DNA of 64,000 nucleotides from CAYOZL01 sp964408435 (GTDB lineage: Bacteria; Bdellovibrionota_C; UBA2361; SZUA-149; CAYOZL01): the NCBI GenBank assembly GCA_964408435.1, contig CAYOZL010000003.1, positions 1 through 64,000 of the forward strand. Reading direction: 5' to 3'. Positions 26,836 through 34,890 of the stretch are shown piece after piece. The notes under the pieces are model-generated. The model had not been told where the DNA came from. It made no database searches and saw only the letters and a program-made list of their open reading frames with translations. Position 1 is the stretch's first letter; each line of letters opens with the position of its first letter. The position numbers were made by a program, and so were the translations under genes.

Positions 26836-27936
26836 ATGAGCGACTTTAAAAAAGGCCTAGATGGTGTAGTCTTCGATGTTACAACTATTTCTAAAACTAT
26901 TCCTGAAAAAAAATCTCTATACTACCGAGGTTATAATGTAGCTGAGCTTTGCGATAATTGTAGTTTTGAACAAGTTGCTTATCTTTTATTAAACAAAGAC
27001 TTACCAAATGAGAAAGAACTTCAAGAATTTATAGCTACTGAAAAAAAACATAGGGAAGTTTGTAGCGAACTAATTGATTCTATTAAGCTTTACCCTAAAA
27101 GTGCACACCCGATGGATGCAGTTAGAACTTGCATCAGTTTTTTAGGCATGCAGGATGAATTCCTAAACTCTAGTGATAATTATTTAAACTCAATTAAGCT
27201 TCTAGCTAAGATGCCAACTATTGTTGCGGCCTGCTCGAGAATTAAACAAGGCTTAGAGCCTATTGCTCCTAATAGTGACCTCGCTTTTTCTGAGAACTTT
27301 TTTAAGATGTGTTTTGATAAAGTACCAGATAAAGAAATAATTAAAGCCTTTGATGGTTCCATGATTCTATACGCAGAACATGGATTTAACGCTTCTACCT
27401 TTGTTGCAAGAAGCACTGTTTCTACACTCTCTGATTTATGTGCAGGAATAACTTCTGCAATAGGAACCTTAAAAGGGCCACTTCATGGAGGAGCAAACGA
27501 GGCAGTAATGCACATGCTTAAAGAGGTAGGAAGTGCTGAGCAAGCTGAAGCTTGGTTAAAAGATGCTTTAAAAAACAAGAAAAAGATTATGGGATTTGGC
27601 CATAGAATTTATAGACATGGAGATTCTAGAGTTCCTAGAATGACAAAGTATCGTGATAAACTAGCGGAGCTAACAGATAATAAAAATTTAATAGAGCTTT
27701 CAAGTGTATTAGAGAACACAATGGTTAGTGAAAAAGGAATCTATCCAAATCTAGATTTCCCTGCTGGACCTAGCTACTACATGATGGGTTTTGAAATCGA
27801 GCTTTTTACTCCTATATTTGTAATGGCAAGAACAGCTGGTTGGTGTGCACACATACTAGAGCAATTAGCTGATAATAGATTGGTTAGGCCTAGTAGTAAG
27901 TATATTGGGGAAGATGAAAGGAGCATTAAGATCTAA
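26836..27936 (+). CDS. prpC: 2-methylcitrate synthase
   Basis: Condenses propionyl-CoA with oxaloacetate; 366 residues, citrate-synthase family. The short length and the AEHGFNASTF, GPLHGGANEAVM and MGFGHRIYRHGD blocks place it with methylcitrate or type II short citrate synthases. Pairing with prpB supports the methylcitrate role. AAGGA precedes the ATG. A palindromic hexamer tract begins directly after the stop. Confidence 0.93.
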   Translation: MSDFKKGLDGVVFDVTTISKTIPEKKSLYYRGYNVAELCDNCSFEQVAYLLLNKDLPNEKELQEFIATEKKHREVCSELIDSIKLYPKSAHPMDAVRTCISFLGMQDEFLNSSDNYLNSIKLLAKMPTIVAACSRIKQGLEPIAPNSDLAFSENFFKMCFDKVPDKEIIKAFDGSMILYAEHGFNASTFVARSTVSTLSDLCAGITSAIGTLKGPLHGGANEAVMHMLKEVGSAEQAEAWLKDALKNKKKIMGFGHRIYRHGDSRVPRMTKYRDKLAELTDNKNLIELSSVLENTMVSEKGIYPNLDFPAGPSYYMMGFEIELFTPIFVMARTAGWCAHILEQLADNRLVRPSSKYIGEDERSIKI

Positions 27937-27937
27937 G

Positions 27938-28008
27938 AATCTTAGTCTTAGTCTTGGTCCTAGTCTAAAAAGGCAAAGACTAGGACTAAGACTAAGATTA
28001 GGATTAGG
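27938..28008. repeat. Palindromic hexamer repeat between prpC and bioA
   Basis: The left half is AATCTT-AGTCTT-AGTCTT-GGTCCT-AGTCT and the right half AGACTA-GGACTA-AGACTA-AGATTA-GGATTA. Perfect arms of 15 bases pair 27938-27952 with 27985-27999, and an inner alternative pairs 27953-27966 with 27977-27990 with one mismatch. It could act as a 3' hairpin of the prp transcript although no T-run follows. Related hexamers occur at 21177-21203. Confidence 0.7.
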
Positions 28009-28024
28009 ATAGATATTCACCAAT

Positions 28025-29251
28025 ATGAATTTTGACTCTAAACATTTATGGCATCCGTATAGCTCGCTTCCAGGTGAGAAAGAAAATCTTAAAGTTGTTT
28101 CTGCTAAAGGCTGTGTTTTAAAGCTAGATGATGGAAGAGAATTAATTGATGGTATGTCTTCTTGGTGGACGGCAATTCATGGGTATAATCACCCTACTTT
28201 AAATCAGGTGGCAAAAGATCAATTAGATGATTTTTCACATATAATGTTTGGTGGGATTACTCATCAACCTGCTATTGAACTTGGTAAAACTTTATTGGAG
28301 ATTCTACCCAAAGGTCTGGATAAAATATTTTTTTCTGATTCAGGTTCTGTCTCTATTGAAGTAGCTATGAAAATGGCGATTCAATATTGGCATAATTTAG
28401 AAAAGCCTAAAAAAAATAAATTTGTAACTTTTAGAGGTGGATACCATGGGGATACTCTTCATGCCATGTCAGTTTGCGACCCTGTAAATGGAATGCACTC
28501 TCTTTTTAAAGACTGCTTGCCAGAACAAATTTTCATAAACAGACCTGAAGAAGAATTTAAACAATCAATAATTGATGAGGCTGAAATAGCACTTAAAAGA
28601 GACGATGTTGCTGCTTTTATTTGCGAACCGAGAGTCCAAGGCGCTGGGGGAATGAGGTTTTATTCTATTAAGTATTTAGAAGAGATTAAGAAACTTTGTA
28701 TAAAACATAATGTACTATTAATCTTTGATGAAATTGCAACTGGCTTCGGGAGGACAGGAGAGCTTTTTATTTCAAATAAAGTTAATCCTGACATTCTATG
28801 CATCGGAAAAGCTTTAACCGGTGGATACCTTAGTCTTGCAGCAACAATTACTACTGATAAAGTTAGCAAAACAGTTAAAACTTTAATGCATGGACCAACT
28901 TTTATGGCGAATGCTCTTGCTTGTAGCATCGCTAGAACAAGTATCGAATTGTTGTTAAAAGTAAACTGGAAAGAAAAAGTATCCAAAATAGAAGAAACTC
29001 TTAATGATGAGTTAAAAGAATTAGAAAAAAATAAAGTAGTTAAAGAAGTAAGAATTCTAGGTGCAATAGCAGTTATAGAACTAGAAGAAGGTATTGAAGT
29101 AAAAAAACTACAAGAATCAATAGTGCAAAAAGATGTCTGGTTAAGACCTTTTAGAAATCTACTTTACACCATGCCTCCTTACATTATTACACAAAGTGAG
29201 TTACTGAAAATATGCGATGCTATGAAATGTGCAATAAGTAGTTATAAATAA
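28025..29251 (+). CDS. bioA: Adenosylmethionine-8-amino-7-oxononanoate aminotransferase
   Basis: Biotin pathway PLP aminotransferase that uses SAM as amino donor; 408 residues. Motifs: LWHPYSSLPG at the start, DGMSSWWTAIHGYNHP, FFSDSGSVSIEVAMKMA, FRGGYHGDTLHAMSV, LIFDEIATGFGRTG, and the PLP Lys in CIGKALTGGYLSLAAT. No other bio genes lie nearby. Convergent with msrA, 30 bases apart. Confidence 0.94.
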   Translation: MNFDSKHLWHPYSSLPGEKENLKVVSAKGCVLKLDDGRELIDGMSSWWTAIHGYNHPTLNQVAKDQLDDFSHIMFGGITHQPAIELGKTLLEILPKGLDKIFFSDSGSVSIEVAMKMAIQYWHNLEKPKKNKFVTFRGGYHGDTLHAMSVCDPVNGMHSLFKDCLPEQIFINRPEEEFKQSIIDEAEIALKRDDVAAFICEPRVQGAGGMRFYSIKYLEEIKKLCIKHNVLLIFDEIATGFGRTGELFISNKVNPDILCIGKALTGGYLSLAATITTDKVSKTVKTLMHGPTFMANALACSIARTSIELLLKVNWKEKVSKIEETLNDELKELEKNKVVKEVRILGAIAVIELEEGIEVKKLQESIVQKDVWLRPFRNLLYTMPPYIITQSELLKICDAMKCAISSYK

Positions 29252-29281
29252 AGAACTGTAAATAAAAACTATAAATAACTA

Positions 29282-29764
29282 TTACAAGTAACTATCTTTT
29301 TGAATAAAATGGCAAGTATAGCCATTAGGAAACTTTTGTAGATAATCTTGATGCTCTGATTCTGCGGGGTAAAATACATCTAAAGCTTCAAGAGTTGTAA
29401 CAACTGGATTTCCCCAGGCTCTAGATTTATTAACTATCTCAATAAACTCATTTGCTTTTTGTTTTTGTTCTTCATCACAATAAAAAATAGCAGATCGGTA
29501 AGAAGTGCCCTTATCATTACCTTGTTGATTTAATGTTGTTGGATTGTGAACTCGGAAAAAGAAGTCTAGAATTTCGCTAAATGTAACAATCCTCTCATCA
29601 TAGCTAAGCTCTATGGCTTCAGCATGACCAGGATGATTTTGATATGTTGGGTTTTGATTCTCACCGCCAGTGTAACCTACTTCAGTATCGCTTACACCAG
29701 GTATGGAGCGAAACAATTCTTCTAAGCCCCAAAAACATCCACCAGCTAATACTGCTTTTTGCAC
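29282..29764 (-). CDS. msrA: Peptide methionine sulfoxide reductase MsrA
   Basis: Reduces methionine-S-sulfoxide in proteins; 160 residues. The catalytic Cys10 is in AVLAGGCFWGLEE, with GYTGG, HPGHAEAIELSYD and a C-terminal HQDYLQKFPNGY. The start is a GTG that overlaps by one base the stop of the upstream lipoprotein gene (TAGTG). No signal peptide, so cytoplasmic. Confidence 0.95.
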   Translation of the reverse strand: MQKAVLAGGCFWGLEELFRSIPGVSDTEVGYTGGENQNPTYQNHPGHAEAIELSYDERIVTFSEILDFFFRVHNPTTLNQQGNDKGTSYRSAIFYCDEEQKQKANEFIEIVNKSRAWGNPVVTTLEALDVFYPAESEHQDYLQKFPNGYTCHFIQKDSYL

Positions 29765-30090
29765 TATCTTCTTTTAACAACAGAGACTAGTCCGTTATCT
29801 TTACTAACCATCAATGCTCTTTGCCCTAATAATCTTAACTCTTGTTGAGGAGTTTTAAACTCGACTCTAAAAGAATCATCTTGTTCAGTGACTCGACTAA
29901 CATCAGACCAATTGTAATTTCTTATTGCGATGTGTCTCATTGCAAGTTTTTTGGCTCTTGACCCTGTCATAGTATTTTCGCTTTCATCATAAGTTACTAC
30001 AGGTTTAACCTCCGCTTCAGAACTACATGAAGATGCAAATAAACAAAGACTTAAAAGAACTATTGGTAAAGAGAGGAGATAAATATTCAT
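29764..30090 (-). CDS. Small putative lipoprotein
   Basis: A 108-residue protein with signal MNIYLLSLPIVLLSLCLFA and the lipobox ASSC, so probably lipidated at Cys22. The rest has a charged GSRAKKLAMRHIAIRNYNWSD segment and DSFRVEFKTPQQELRLLG, ending in a beta-strand-like tail. It is not a family I recognise. Coupled to msrA by a one-base overlap, so co-expressed with it. It is preceded by a TATAAT box that ends 6 bases before its ATG. Confidence 0.7.
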   Translation of the reverse strand: MNIYLLSLPIVLLSLCLFASSCSSEAEVKPVVTYDESENTMTGSRAKKLAMRHIAIRNYNWSDVSRVTEQDDSFRVEFKTPQQELRLLGQRALMVSKDNGLVSVVKRR

Positions 30091-30096
30091 ATATTT

Positions 30097-30102
30097 ATTA
30101 TA
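30097..30102 (-). promoter_or_regulatory. Candidate -10 box for a leaderless lipoprotein-msrA transcript
   Basis: Perfect TATAAT on the minus strand ends 6 bases before the ATG at 30090, so transcription would start at or within one base of the start codon. No Shine-Dalgarno precedes the gene. No clear -35 is visible. Confidence 0.5.
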
Positions 30103-30145
30103 TAGCAGTAATACTTTGTTGTGACTATTAAATAAAGAAATCTGC

Positions 30146-30243
30146 TATAGTTGACTCAGTTTAATTTTCAGTTAAGTGGCTTCGCCTAATTTTACTAAAA
30201 ATCAAGCTGAGTCAACTATATGTTGTTATCCGCTGCGCTCGGC
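30146..30243. repeat. Structured intergenic repeat, family A copy 2
   Basis: Near-perfect inverted arms lie at 30146-30168 and 30197-30220; the few mismatches are mostly of the G-T wobble type. The loop carries a small GGC-TTC-GCC hairpin. The GC core CCGCTGCGCTCGGC (30230-30243) follows after 9 bases. The arm sequence TAGTTGACT and the flank of the core are shared with copy 3 at 60651-60739. Located between the response regulator stop and the lipoprotein promoter. Confidence 0.8.
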
Positions 30244-30255
30244 AGTATACTTTTT

Positions 30256-30636
30256 TCAATCAGATTCCCATTCTATAAGTAGTTCCTCTACCATATCTAA
30301 AAGTTTATCTGCTCCTGAGGCTTTTGAAAAAAAAGCGTGCGCTCCTAAATCTTCAAATGCTTTTACTACCCAACCTGGATCCTCTCCTGTTGTAAGAATA
30401 ATTGGAACATCTTCATTTATTTTCTTTAATTGTTTTAGAACTTCTAAGCCATCGATATCAGGTAACATTACATCTAAAATTACACAGGTAATTTTATTGT
30501 TTTTATATAGTTCTATTCCTTTTGTGCCAGTTTCTGCTTCTAAAACTTCAAACCCTGAGTCTCCAAGTAAATCAGCGCAAAAAGATCTAATATATTCATA
30601 ATCATCAATGACTAAAATCTTTTTTGCTGAGCTCAT
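30256..30636 (-). CDS. CheY-like single-domain response regulator
   Basis: About 126 residues, a receiver domain only: the acidic pair in ILVIDDYEY, phosphoacceptor Asp in CVILDVMLPDIDG, Thr in ILTTGED and Lys in AHAFFSKASG. The ATG at 30636 (MSSAKKILV) is preferred; the frame also opens at a TTG at 30642. It follows the tryptophan-repeat gene by 2 bases. There is no output domain and no histidine kinase nearby, so it probably acts by protein contact. The partner may be the gene it is coupled to. Confidence 0.9.
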   Translation of the reverse strand: MSSAKKILVIDDYEYIRSFCADLLGDSGFEVLEAETGTKGIELYKNNKITCVILDVMLPDIDGLEVLKQLKKINEDVPIILTTGEDPGWVVKAFEDLGAHAFFSKASGADKLLDMVEELLIEWESD

Positions 30637-30638
30637 TA

Positions 30639-31595
30639 TCAATGAAGGGCTTCCTTCCTTTTTTTAGCCTCGATAGGGTCAGTAACTGATTGCCTAATCC
30701 AAACTGCGGCTTCTTTACTAGTAAAGCCCTCTGTAATCCAACGCATAGCCTCACTTGGAAAATTAAAAATCTTCATCCACTTTGATGCTTTTTCAGCATC
30801 TTCAAAGCCAGCGACCCTACATTGAATAGCTTCTTGTGGAGAAAAATATTTGGCCCAATTTTTAGCAGACTCTAAATCATAACCAGCTTTATACCAGCGT
30901 GTAGAATCCTTAGCGTTAAAATTATTATTTTTCCAATCTATTGCAGTACTAGGCTCTAAATCTGCAAAGATCCATTCTTCTAAATCTTTTTTACTAAAAC
31001 CAGCATCAAGCCAACTTTGCTCAGAGTGTTTTGATTGTTGCTTAGGTCTTAGACTATCACCTATTATTGATTTAACTAAACTGATTAATGGTAAAATTTT
31101 TGCTGCTTGTTGCTTAGTGCTTGTCATATTATCTCTTGCTTTTTCTAATATGATTAAAGACTCTTTATACTTGCCCTTATAGCCGTGTATTAAACCAATC
31201 ATGAAAGCGTTAAAAGGTATAAAAGTTTTACTGCCGGAGTCTTTGCTCCAACGTTTTAAAGCCTCGTCCAAATTTTTAAAATCAATCCAATTCTGTGGAT
31301 TCAAACCAATTTGAAATAACAACTTGCTAAACGACCTATATGTATCCTCTAATTCTAAATTGTTTTGACTATAGCCAGAGATTAAAGACTCTAGATCTTT
31401 TTTAAAGTAACTATGTTCTACAGATTCTTTTTGGCGATCTTTTATAAAATTAGTTAGTGGCTGATGAGCAATAAATGCTTGGCTATCTTTTACATATAGA
31501 TTTCCCCAACTAGCAATAGCTTTGTCATATTGCTTCTCATACCAAGTATCGAGCACTTGAATTGCTTCTTCATATATTTTTGAGTATTCTTCCAT
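30639..31595 (-). CDS. Protein with C-terminal tryptophan (W-x-x-x-GF type) repeats
   Basis: A 318-residue soluble protein, not a named family. Residues 1-185 are helical. Residues 195-310 hold at least five repeats of about 20 residues of the form A-x-x-W-x-x-x-GF (SWLDAGFSKKDLEEW, TRWYKAGYDLESAKNW, IQCRVAGFEDAEKASKW, MRWITEGFTSKEAAVW). Such repeats are likely a small alpha solenoid for protein binding. It precedes a response regulator by 2 bases and has its own AT-rich promoter region shared with the divergent acyltransferase. Confidence 0.65.
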   Translation of the reverse strand: MEEYSKIYEEAIQVLDTWYEKQYDKAIASWGNLYVKDSQAFIAHQPLTNFIKDRQKESVEHSYFKKDLESLISGYSQNNLELEDTYRSFSKLLFQIGLNPQNWIDFKNLDEALKRWSKDSGSKTFIPFNAFMIGLIHGYKGKYKESLIILEKARDNMTSTKQQAAKILPLISLVKSIIGDSLRPKQQSKHSEQSWLDAGFSKKDLEEWIFADLEPSTAIDWKNNNFNAKDSTRWYKAGYDLESAKNWAKYFSPQEAIQCRVAGFEDAEKASKWMKIFNFPSEAMRWITEGFTSKEAAVWIRQSVTDPIEAKKRKEALH

Positions 31596-31627
31596 AACTA
31601 TATTTACTATTATATTATAACCGCTCT

Positions 31628-32344
31628 ATGCAAGAAACACTAACGCCAGAACAGGAAAAAGTAAGAGAATCCATGCTCTCTAGTTATAAAAAACTTGCTG
31701 TTGGAAACGGAAACTTACTAAGTCTATTAGCATTTGAGTTTTATGAAACTTTCATTTCAAATATTGGTGGTTTCATTGGATACGGTCTTAGGTATTCTTT
31801 CTTAAAGCTAGTTTTTAAAAATTTTGGCAAAAAAAATGTAATTGGCAAAGGTTTTAGATTCAAACAAGGAAAAGCTATTAGCATAAAGGACTCTTGTATT
31901 ATCGATGATTATGTTTTTATCGATGCAAGAGGAAGTGATGCTAAAATCAATATAGAGAAAAACTGCTTTATAGGAAGAAATACTATTGTATCTGCTAAAG
32001 GTGCAAAGATAGACTTTGCTGCGGGTACAAATATTAGTTCAAATTGTAGAATAGCAACTGAAAGTAAAATTAGTATTGGAGAAAATACTTTAATTGCTGC
32101 TTATTGCTATATTGGCCCTGGGAACCACAAAGTAAAACAAGATGGCAGTCTAGATATCTCTGCTGGAATGGAAGACAAGGGTGGGGTTAAGATTGGTAAA
32201 AATGTTTGGATAGGAACAAAGGCAACTATTCTAGATGGAGTTACAATTGGAGACAATGCAATTATCGGTGCATACTCACTAGTGAATAAAGACGTTGCTT
32301 CTGGACAAAAAGTAGTTGGCATACCTGCTAAAGCTTCGAAATAA
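31628..32344 (+). CDS. Hexapeptide-repeat acyltransferase
   Basis: A 238-residue LbetaH protein: left-handed beta-helix hexapeptides from about residue 75 (VIGKGFRF, ISIKDSCIIDDYVFI, INIEKNCFIGRNTIV) to the C-terminal VWIGTKATILDGVTIGD and VVGIPAKASK. The YIGPGNH motif carries the likely catalytic His. This is the WbbJ/maltose-acetyltransferase type that acetylates sugars on surface glycans. TATAAC ends 6 bases before its ATG. It is followed after 28 bases by an alpha/beta hydrolase. Confidence 0.85.
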   Translation: MQETLTPEQEKVRESMLSSYKKLAVGNGNLLSLLAFEFYETFISNIGGFIGYGLRYSFLKLVFKNFGKKNVIGKGFRFKQGKAISIKDSCIIDDYVFIDARGSDAKINIEKNCFIGRNTIVSAKGAKIDFAAGTNISSNCRIATESKISIGENTLIAAYCYIGPGNHKVKQDGSLDISAGMEDKGGVKIGKNVWIGTKATILDGVTIGDNAIIGAYSLVNKDVASGQKVVGIPAKASK

Positions 32345-32372
32345 ACTTAAAAAACAATAATCAAAGATTATA

Positions 32373-33191
32373 ATGCAATTAGAACTTGAAACAAAAAACA
32401 TTCATAACAAAAATAAAAGCCTTATAAGAATAGACTACGATGAGGCAGGGAAAAATAGTCCACTATTAATTATAATTCATGGATTTAAGGGTTTTAAAGA
32501 TTGGGGATTTTTTCCATACCTAACAAAAGAATTAAATCTTCAAGGAATCTCTACTTTAAAATTTAACTTTTCTCATAATGGAGTAGGTTCAGATTTACTA
32601 AATTTTAACGAATTAGATAAATTCAAATTCAATAGCCTTTCTCAAGAAGTTTTTGAATTAGAAAGTATTTTTAATTTTGTAATAAACTCTAAGCAGTTCT
32701 CTAATATAAATAAAGATAGAATTTCTTTTTTAGGACATAGTAGAGGTGCTTACAGCACGATTGTAGCTGGAAATAAGTTAGACATACATAAAGCTATAAG
32801 CTTAGCGGGTATATCTTCATTACCTAAAGTGCCAAGTAAGCAAGAAAAAGAATGGAGAAAAAATACAGAGTATTTAATTGAGAACTCTAGAACGAAACAA
32901 ATGATGCCTCTAGGTACATTCTTACTTGAAGACTTGCTAAGTAAATCAGGTTTTTTTGAAGAATCAATTAAAAGCTTCGATAAACCTTTATTAATTATTC
33001 ATGGAGAAGAGGATCCAACAGTGCCTCTTGAATCAGGGTTAAGTTTAAATAAAAAAGTTAAAAATTCTAAAATTGAAATAATTAAAGATGCTGACCATGT
33101 GTTTAATATAAAACACCCTTTTAATGGCACTAGTCTGGAGTTAGACCAGGCAATTAAAAGAGTGGTAAGCTTCTTAATAGAGGTTGAGTAG
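32373..33191 (+). CDS. Alpha/beta-fold serine hydrolase
   Basis: A 272-residue cytoplasmic hydrolase. The oxyanion region LLIIIHGFKGFKDWG is followed by nucleophile Ser123 in FLGHSRGAY, Asp214 in IHGEEDPTVPLESG and His242 in DADHVF, a complete triad. The DUF-type family includes dienelactone-hydrolase and acyl-esterase relatives; the substrate is unknown. Probably co-transcribed with the upstream acyltransferase. Confidence 0.85.
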   Translation: MQLELETKNIHNKNKSLIRIDYDEAGKNSPLLIIIHGFKGFKDWGFFPYLTKELNLQGISTLKFNFSHNGVGSDLLNFNELDKFKFNSLSQEVFELESIFNFVINSKQFSNINKDRISFLGHSRGAYSTIVAGNKLDIHKAISLAGISSLPKVPSKQEKEWRKNTEYLIENSRTKQMMPLGTFLLEDLLSKSGFFEESIKSFDKPLLIIHGEEDPTVPLESGLSLNKKVKNSKIEIIKDADHVFNIKHPFNGTSLELDQAIKRVVSFLIEVE

Positions 33192-33200
33192 TTTTAAATA

Positions 33201-33554
33201 TTAAATTTTCTTAATTTTCTTTGTAATCCTATCCATAAATTTAAATGACTTCATATCTTGGTCCATAAAGTTCATTGGAATTTCTTTAAGTAAAAATTTC
33301 GGAAGAAATTTTCTAATTGGATACAAAACATACATAAACTTTTGTCTTCTATCTATAACATATTTTAATGCTTCAACTTTTTGAGAATTACTAAAAGAGT
33401 TATTACCTTCTAATGCATTAATAGCATTCTCAAGCTTACTATCTTCGTATTTAGAATCAATTTTTTTAACTTCACCATTCTCGGCTAAGTAAACAGCTTC
33501 CATAACCATACTTTCAGTAACTCTTGCATTGTTATCGAGTGATACATGTTGCAT
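33201..33554 (-). CDS. Hypothetical protein (117 aa)
   Basis: Not recognised. A soluble, mixed helical protein starting MQHVSLDNNARVTESMVMEA, with SFSNSQKVEALKYVIDRRQK and a basic C-terminal half (FLPKFLLKEIP...ITKKIKKI). A good AGGAG site lies 6 bases before the ATG, which supports translation. The basic tail could contact membranes or nucleic acid. It is convergent with the hydrolase gene. Confidence 0.6.
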   Translation of the reverse strand: MQHVSLDNNARVTESMVMEAVYLAENGEVKKIDSKYEDSKLENAINALEGNNSFSNSQKVEALKYVIDRRQKFMYVLYPIRKFLPKFLLKEIPMNFMDQDMKSFKFMDRITKKIKKI

Positions 33555-33714
33555 ATAAATCTCCTTTTCTCTTAATAAAAACTAAATCAACTATAGAGAG
33601 ATATCGATTAATTTGAATATTTCTTAATAAATTAAAGCTTTATATTAAGTTTTAATTATACATATGTGTCTATACCTGTTGTTTTCAGTGCTTAAAAGCT
33701 CTATATTTCGCCTC

Positions 33715-34713
33715 ATGCTTATTAGACCAAGAAGACTTAGGCTAAATAAAAACATTAGAGCCCTTGTTCAAGAGAACGTAATTTCTCTAAGTGATCTAAT
33801 CTATCCTATTTTTATTAAAGAAGAACTTAATAAAAAAGTAGAGATATCGTCTATGCCTGATCAATTTCAAATTGGCTTGGATCATATCGAAAAAGAGATT
33901 AAAGAGATTAGGTCTCTAGGTATAAATTCTGTTTTGCTTTTTGGTATTCCAAAACATAAAGACGAGACAGGAAGTGAAAACTGTAACCCTAGTGGAATAA
34001 TACCTCAAGCAATAAAAATTATTAAAGAAATTGCACCTGAAATGATAGTAATTTCTGATATGTGCTTTTGTGAGTATACAAATCATGGTCATTGCGGAGT
34101 AGTTAATTTTAAAGAAACAAACACTAAGAACAAGAACCTACCTGCAGGATACCTACTTAACGATGAAACTTTAAAATTACTTTCAGATGCAAGTGTTGTT
34201 CACGCAAAAGCAGGAGCCGATATTATTGCCCCATCTGGAATGTTAGATGGAATGATAGAAGCAATTAGAACTGGACTAGATCAAAACAAATTAGAAAATA
34301 CAATTATAATGAGCTACGCCGCTAAATACTCCAGCTCTTTTTATGGTCCTTTTAGACAAGCCGCTGAAGGAAGTCCAGAATTTGGAGACCGCTCTCAATA
34401 TCAAATGGATTTTAGGAATTCTGATGAAGCTTTAAAAGAAGTTGAACTAGATATTGAACAAGGCGCTGATATTGTAATTGTAAAACCAGCTCTTGCTTAC
34501 TTAGATGTGATAGCAAGAATAAAAGATAACTTTAATATTCCTATTGCTGCTTATAATGTAAGTGGTGAATATTCCATGCTTCATGCTGCAGCAAAGAGTG
34601 GTTATCTAGATTTAGAAAAATCCATGTTTGAAAGTTTAATCTCCATGAAACGAGCGGGTGCTAAAATATTAATTACTTACTTCGCTAAAGAAATCGCTAA
34701 AAAATTGAACTAA
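33715..34713 (+). CDS. hemB: Delta-aminolevulinic acid dehydratase (porphobilinogen synthase)
   Basis: Haem biosynthesis enzyme joining two ALA molecules; about 332 residues from the ATG at 33715 (MLIRPRRLRLNKNIRALV). The frame runs back to 33664, but that extension is hydrophobic and non-family. The zinc-type site DMCFCEYTNHGHCG is present, with the Schiff-base lysines in MSYAAKYSSSFYGPF and VIVKPALAYLD. FRQAAEGSPEFGDR is the family signature. The start lacks a ribosome site. Confidence 0.95.
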   Translation: MLIRPRRLRLNKNIRALVQENVISLSDLIYPIFIKEELNKKVEISSMPDQFQIGLDHIEKEIKEIRSLGINSVLLFGIPKHKDETGSENCNPSGIIPQAIKIIKEIAPEMIVISDMCFCEYTNHGHCGVVNFKETNTKNKNLPAGYLLNDETLKLLSDASVVHAKAGADIIAPSGMLDGMIEAIRTGLDQNKLENTIIMSYAAKYSSSFYGPFRQAAEGSPEFGDRSQYQMDFRNSDEALKEVELDIEQGADIVIVKPALAYLDVIARIKDNFNIPIAAYNVSGEYSMLHAAAKSGYLDLEKSMFESLISMKRAGAKILITYFAKEIAKKLN

Positions 34714-34890
34714 GCTAACTAGATAACTTAGCACAAAAATACTCTCTTAATTTCTCCTGCATCTTTTTCAGAACGATCTTCATCCTAATTCAAAACTAGC
34801 AGTATTTATAACCTGAAGTACTTATTAATTATTAAAGTTCGCTTAACTAATTAGCTGAACTGATTAACTTGGCCTGACGCTAGAGATTAT
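34714..34890. other. Intergenic region upstream of the adhesin
   Basis: 177 AT-rich bases with several overlapping TAATTA/TTAAGC words and a weak dyad around 34845-34870 (GTTCGC...GCTGAAC). No gene, repeat copy or T-tailed hairpin is seen. It presumably holds the adhesin promoter. Confidence 0.3.
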
